Part shown: one piece after another, positions 16,991 to 20,988 of the stretch
How the letters are laid out: each line of letters opens with the position of its first letter
Numbering within the stretch: the stretch's first letter is position 1
From: Paramacrobiotus richtersi
Lineage: Eukaryota > Tardigrada > Eutardigrada > Parachela > Macrobiotidae
NCBI GenBank assembly: GCA_034698045.1
Contig: JAQGAU010001167.1
Span: 1 to 20,988 of the forward strand
DNA length: 20,988 nucleotides
Direction: 5' to 3'
The notes under the pieces: model-generated
Seen by the model: only the letters and a program-made list of their open reading frames with translations
What the model was told of the DNA's origin: nothing
The model's database searches: none
Made by a program: the position numbers and the translations under genes

Positions 16991-17810
16991 GTCATACTGG
17001 ATTGCCCCATTAACCTGCAAGCCATTCCTACCATTCTTAAAATATGTGCACCTATCTGTATTGTAGCGCGCTAGAAATGTGATGTGTTACAAGCATAATA
17101 GGTTCTCGTAAGGAGTAAAAACTGCCTTCTGTAAAGTCTTCGGAAAAAAGCAAACAGCTACCACTGTCGCATTTACGAGTATGACACATTTTAAGTTTTA
17201 CCGAGAGTTCAACCGGTACCATACCGTGCGTATCTGTACTATTTGTCCTGCATGAAGGTGAGCTTTGACGGTTGGCAGGACATCTTTTTGCGTTAAGATT
17301 ATTACTGCCACAAAGCTCGTTCCTACGTATTTCCGCAATTAGTCACTAGTAGCAATGCGCACTGTGCGGTGTGTTTTAAATATGTGAGGGTGTCGCGTTT
17401 ACTTTACGCGGTATACATGTCAGCTCCAGACATTTCATTTAGCGGCACATGTAGTAGAGACAAGCGATCGTTTCACTGGTGAAAACCGACCAACTTATCC
17501 ACGAGCCGAAATGAATTACGTGGCCGCAAATTTCGGGGTACATTAGTGTGTACTGGCAGTATTGTAGATTACAGTCTTGGTGTGTCAGAATTGAACGTCA
17601 TTTTTCCTGAAATATTTAACATTAATTTTAGAAGACCGAAGGTATATTATTAGACGACCCAGAGATACCAGTGCACCGTTGGTTGCAACTGATGCATAGG
17701 CGAATCCGGCCATTTATGTGGACAAGTAATTATTATCATCACATTTTGTCATTTGTTTGAAGCACGCTTGAATGGGTCAGCTTTCTGAATTTCGAAAACC
17801 ACCAGCGAAT

Positions 17811-17947
17811 AAAGGCGACTGTACTTTTTATGTAGATATGCGGTGTACTGTACATTAACATTATGTAACTACGGACTATTAAAGGCGACTGTACTTTTTA
17901 TGTGGATGTGCGGTGTACTGTACATTAACATTATGTAACTACGGACT
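17811..17947 (+). repeat. 70-bp tandem duplication
   Basis: Unit 17811-17880 is repeated at 17881-17947, starting AAAGGCGACTGTACTTTTT and ending TGTAACTACGGACT. Within the alignable part only two substitutions are seen (TAGATAT against TGGATGT), so it is much younger than the rest of the array. Copy B has only a diverged single version. Confidence 0.9.
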
Positions 17948-18480
17948 GCTGTAACTACATTCTGTAGCATGTTCAGTTGAATGTACGCTTCGTGCGTTTT
18001 ATCGGACCAATATGTCTTTACTTGACATAAATTTTCGGTTGAGCCTTGTGCGCCGTACATTTTGCTGCATTGCTGTTCGATGGTTCCTAACGAACGAATG
18101 TTGCTGTTTCTGTCACGTAGCAACCGATTCGTAGTAACCCAGGTTCTCCGATGTAATTCCTAGAATCTTATTGAAGCTGGAGCAGCGAGTTTGCTTTTTT
18201 TTCTGGCATGACATTCCTTTACCGTTTTCTGTTGGATCCAGAAACTTGACTGGATTAATTATAATACCGTCATTGCAGCTTGTGCACGCTCAACTTCCCG
18301 CGGAACCTGCTTCAAGAATGTGTCTATCATTTAGTGCACCCATTCGTTTAGTCGCGCAATGAATCACCTGACAATAACCAGTTCTTATCATGGTATTGAT
18401 TAACTGCTTTGGTGGGAATTTCTTGAATAACATCGCTTTTATGTGGCGGCCTAAGTTGCACTGTTTTGGTTATGTGAGCA

Positions 18481-19300
18481 CTCTCTGATCACTTTGGAAC
18501 GATCGACTCCCGGCATCTTTGCCGATATGCACACTGTACACATAGCGCAACGGGAGCATCATAATTTAGTGGCATACCTGAATATAAAATTTGAATCATC
18601 CAAATATTTCAGGTAAGGGGTGTTGAATTTTACTGATTTGGCTCCCTCTCCATCTTCCGCAAAGCAGCGTCTCCGACGTTATTTTTCATAAAATTTGAAG
18701 CAAATCAACAGATTTTTTAAGAAGGATCACTGCTTATGTAGTGAAAAACTAATCGATCAGTTCGCGATAGCGAACCAAAAGTTGTTGTACATTCTTTCGC
18801 CTTAGCACCGTCAGAATAACAAACTGTCGGAAAACAGAGCATACTTGCAGCTTGTACAACTCGCAATTGTCGGTGATGCAGAAGCTATTGACGACTGTTT
18901 CTGATGCCGTATTAACTTCATTAAAAGACTTCCCTGTAATTAAATACCTTAAAATTAGCTGTGATCACCAGATTGCCAGGAAGAAACTGTACATGTAGAA
19001 AGTGCTAACAAGGAACTCTCACGACTGCAAAATCTCAGATCGCGGTGAAAATTTTTATTTGACTAATTTCATAAGGACATCAGGACCTGGTACGTGCCGC
19101 GATGGCTGTGAAAAATCCGAAAAGCGAATGGCATGCTAAGGGCACCATGTCGACAATGCTACCGCCCTTGGGCGATAATGTAGTGACACTTCGCAACTCT
19201 GCTTCTGTAACGGAGTAGAGGTACCGAATTATATAAAGTACTACAAACAATAACGTTATTTATAACAGAAGGATGTAATACTATAACACAATACAACTCC
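18481..19300. other. unassigned stretch
   Basis: No ORF above 60 codons and no motif. A 38-codon plus-strand frame at 19102-19218 (MAVKNPKSEWHAKGTMST...) has balanced composition but no support. CGCCC-TT-GGGCG (19163-19174) is a small hairpin. Confidence 0.4.
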
Positions 19301-19301
19301 G

Positions 19302-19643
19302 TCAGAAAATAGTACATTCATTTCGGTCCAGTCCACTTCGACCAATCGAGGTCAGCTGGCGTGTCGCTAGGATTCTTCTTAAGGTGTTCAATGCGTCATC
19401 CTTTTCTTTTTGCGTGAGGGTTTCCCAACGACGGAAATCTGTTTCGAAATTCTCCTCCATTGGTTCTCGGTGTATGGCTAATCCAGAGACAGACGCAATA
19501 ATGGAAGAGTGCGTGGGGCCTGGCTCGGAACAGTGGTAGGAGTACATACCACTCCTGCTGGCGGTTGTTGCTGGAGTTGTTGTTGAAATTGTTTCAACAA
19601 CGGACACTCTTTCAGGAAAGTACCTTCCTTGCAGATTTAGCAC
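19302..19643 (-). CDS. unrecognised minus-strand ORF with CaaX-like end
   Basis: The frame is open for about 113 codons here and extends a few codons further to an upstream TAA near 19665; there is no upstream ATG, so it is probably an exon. It has a Thr/Ser-rich start (ETISTTTPATTASRSG), a central YHCSEPGPTHSS, and a charged, probably helical end (WETLTQKEKDDALNTLRRIL). It finishes DRNECTIF and a stop. CTIF has the form of a CaaX prenylation box, which with a final Phe would favour geranylgeranyl addition. A separate minus frame just upstream (about 19630-19780) carries a few Gly-x-y triplets and is in another frame. No homologous copy is seen elsewhere in the window. Function unknown. Confidence 0.35.
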   Translation of the reverse strand: MLNLQGRYFPERVSVVETISTTTPATTASRSGMYSYHCSEPGPTHSSIIASVSGLAIHREPMEENFETDFRRWETLTQKEKDDALNTLRRILATRQLTSIGRSGLDRNECTIF

Positions 19644-19779
19644 GGCGTAACGCGTAGTGATCGTGGCTTGTTAATGCCACACCTTGCCAATCACGGCCAT
19701 CGCCACTCGTGCCACTACGGCCTGGCGGTCCTGTGTATCCATAAACCTGCTTTTCCATTAGCCAAGGCATTATGTATTA

Positions 19780-20040
19780 ATTACTAAAGCACTAATCTAA
19801 TTGAGAAAAAAACTCCAAGTTGCAAAACTCGCAACTAACATTATTTTCCAAGCAACTGAAAAAATACTACTGTAAACTAGTTGCTATGCATAGTACAGAA
19901 AAACAAAATGCTATAATGATTTCTTGTGAAATACAAAAGAAATTAATACATCTGGTAATCTGACTGCCCCCTCGCCGTTTTACGAACTCTTTCAGGGGGT
20001 TGGCTGGTTCATTGTCCGTCGTAGATGGTTCATTGCGTTT
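19780..20040. other. AT-rich spacer
   Basis: AT-rich with A-runs and no frame. On the minus strand a donor-like GTGTAG/GTAAGC falls at about 20039-20050, right after the end of the integrase-like ORF. Confidence 0.35.
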
Positions 20041-20048
20041 TCGCTTAC

Positions 20049-20297
20049 CTACACCAACAAATATAGGTGAGTTTGTGTCATTAGCTCGGACTGACCTGCG
20101 GGAGCCGAATCTCGTTGCTCAACCGCGTATTTCTTCGCGGAATCAAAACCTCGCAAATTATTTGAACCAGCTAACTGCATGGCTTCGAGATGTTCTTCTT
20201 CGGTTAGCCAGTTTCTCGGAATCATCTGATTTAAATGGCGTCGCCAAATCTGGCCATTAACCGAAACTTCCCACATTCGGGCGTCAACCGGTGTCAC
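20049..20297 (-). mobile_element. Ty3/gypsy-like integrase C-terminal fragment
   Basis: The minus-strand frame reads VTPVDARMWEVSVNGQIWRR, then HLNQMIPRNWLTEEEHLEA, and continues to a stop at 20049. The pattern V-x-V-x-G-x-x-W-x-R-H-x-x-Q is typical of the end of the integrase in animal Ty3/gypsy retrotransposons, where it lies after the catalytic core. The tail after it is variable in the family. No reverse transcriptase, core integrase, or LTR is seen next to it, and the frame is closed upstream, so this is an isolated remnant. It lies downstream of the KLHL-type exons on the same strand. Confidence 0.45.
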
Positions 20298-20404
20298 CCG
20301 TCGACTTTGTCACCTCTTCTGCGGAAACGGTCAAATCATGCAGAATCTATGCGAACACAGCATTCCCGTTTCCCATTGAATAATCTCGGGTCATGTTGTC
20401 AGGA

Positions 20405-20747
20405 CTAATACATGCTACACCTCCCTTGTCTCAGTTTCACTAAGCAAACGTGCGGTGATGAGCGATCCAAAACGTGGAAATGAGCAGCGTCAACAGGAAA
20501 AAAGCATTTCCAGCAAAGCTGGAGCCGGTGCGCTTCGAGGGTAGAGGGAGACAAAAGCGGCAACCGAATGCTGCCGTTGCACTGGTCCACGTACGCGAGC
20601 CGGATTACAGACAGCAAATCGGCCTGCATGGTTGCGTTTTCCTTGCGTTCTCCTTGCGGGATCATATCGGATCCAAGAGAACACAGCGTCTAGCACCCCA
20701 TTCTCATATTCCACGTTGATATCGTCTGATCCGAGCAGTGCCGAAAG
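20405..20747 (-). CDS. KLHL-type protein, second half of BACK domain (exon, possibly frameshifted)
   Basis: From a splice acceptor (TTTATTTGTCGATAG at 20748-20762) the minus strand reads LSALLGSDDINVEYENGVLD and AVFSWIRYDPARR, the classic middle of a BACK domain (SDDLNV-x2-E-x2-V-x-x-AV-x-W-x-x-x-D-x-x-R). At about 20640-20660 the frame has to shift by one base to continue as MQADLLSVIRLAYV, the usual end of BACK, and on to RLPLLSPSTLEAH; that frame stops at 20405. KLHL proteins (BTB-BACK-kelch) are mostly substrate adaptors for Cullin-3 ubiquitin ligases. No kelch repeat is readable downstream. The shift means either a pseudogene or a sequence error. Block E2 shares the downstream PRFG motif. 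Confidence 0.6.
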
Positions 20748-20872
20748 CTATCGACAAATAAATTGTTTGGCGTTATGTGAAACTTCTTCGGCGTGCAGAT
20801 TGTCTGTACTCGAAACACATTGCAGCCAGCACGCTGTGCAACATTGTGCCCGTATCAAATATCAATCAGTAC
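20748..20872 (-). other. predicted intron in the KLHL-type gene
   Basis: 125 bp, GT (GTACTG) to AG (TTTATTTGTCGATAG), phase 0. It contains stops in the exon frame. The join restores a normal BACK sequence. Confidence 0.6.
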
Positions 20873-20988
20873 GTTGTCTGGCTCCAGCTGTAAAACCTCC
20901 AGACTCTGTGCACGAGTCGGAAAGTGTCGCAGTACTCTCTCAGCCAAATCGGTGCGTCTCTCGCGTTCCGCCAAGCGGTAAATCAGTG
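20873..20988 (-). CDS. KLHL-type protein, first half of BACK domain (exon, cut by window end)
   Basis: From the window edge the minus strand reads LIYRLAERERRTDLAERVLR, HFPTRAQSLEVLQLEPDN. This fits the BACK start, where helices carry the pattern ...V-x-x-HF-x-x-x-A-x-x-x-E-FL-x-L. Immediately after DN comes GTACTG, used here as the donor. Joining to the acceptor at 20748 removes 125 bp in phase 0 and gives LQLEPDN-LSALLGSDDINV, which has exactly the spacing of family members. The BTB domain would lie beyond 20988. Confidence 0.65.

Larger units (their letters stand above)
16541..18480. repeat. copy D, distal upstream block (pairs with B)
   Basis: Aligns with about 6051-7550 through the anchors listed for copy B. 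D is longer because of about 200 extra bp near 16700-16900 and a 70-bp tandem duplication. No conserved reading frame was found. Confidence 0.65.

Noticed and set aside
19102..19218. 38-codon plus-strand frame with balanced composition.
   Set aside because: Too short, no splice context and no copy elsewhere.
19630..19780. Minus-strand frame with Gly-x-y triplets (GYTGPPGRSGTSGDG), collagen-like.
   Set aside because: Only about five triplets, no flanking collagen features and a stop soon after; too little to call.
1..20988. Bacterial, phage or organellar origin; CRISPR arrays; tRNA or rRNA genes.
   Set aside because: No dense ORFs, no ribosome-binding-site pattern, no evenly spaced repeats, and no tRNA box B or rRNA core sequence was seen; the spliced BACK domain indicates a nuclear eukaryotic genome.

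Overview
This window looks like a gene-poor stretch of an invertebrate animal genome. Supports: a spliced BTB-BACK (KLHL-type) fragment with a clean GT-AG intron at the right edge; a Ty3/gypsy-like integrase C-terminus; and a mobile-element-style C48 (ULP/SENP) protease remnant. There are no long uninterrupted ORFs, no operon-like gene packing, no rRNA or tRNA that I can recognise, and no CRISPR. The species cannot be named from the sequence.

The dominant structure is a tandem array of four old, diverged copies of a unit about 5 kb long, all with the gene on the minus strand. I call them A, B, C and D. Equivalent start-codon positions lie at 674, 5630, 10710 and 16128, so the spacings are 4956, 5080 and 5418 bp. 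Each copy has the start of an unrecognised gene followed, at higher coordinates, by about 0.4-0.5 kb of upstream DNA alignable by eye in all four. Further upstream, A pairs with C (about 1.2-2.1 kb with 11.3-12.1 kb) and B pairs with D (about 6.0-7.5 kb with 16.5-18.5 kb), so the array seems to have an alternating, roughly 10-kb higher-order period. Copies B and D keep a downstream part with a P-loop-like motif and then short tandemly repeated coding-like modules. Copy A leaves the window on the left. Copy C is cut short soon after its start. Reading frames are conserved between copies, but every copy has stops or frameshifts, so all four are best called pseudogenes in their present form.

Between the copies lie unrelated or partly repeated pieces: a small plus-strand ORF with a signal-peptide-like start (2.3-2.5 kb); two degenerate blocks sharing sequence with each other (about 3.0-3.2 and 8.35-8.66 kb), the second next to a broken RING-like fragment; a cluster of G runs (7.84-7.94 kb); a short open segment on both strands (10.2-10.45 kb); and the C48 protease remnant (12.6-13.6 kb), interrupted by a near-perfect 70-bp inverted repeat.

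The right end (19.3-20.99 kb) differs: an unrecognised minus-strand ORF ending in a possible CaaX box, the gypsy-like fragment, and the KLHL-type exons entering from beyond the right edge. All family calls come from reading motifs by eye; no search was run.
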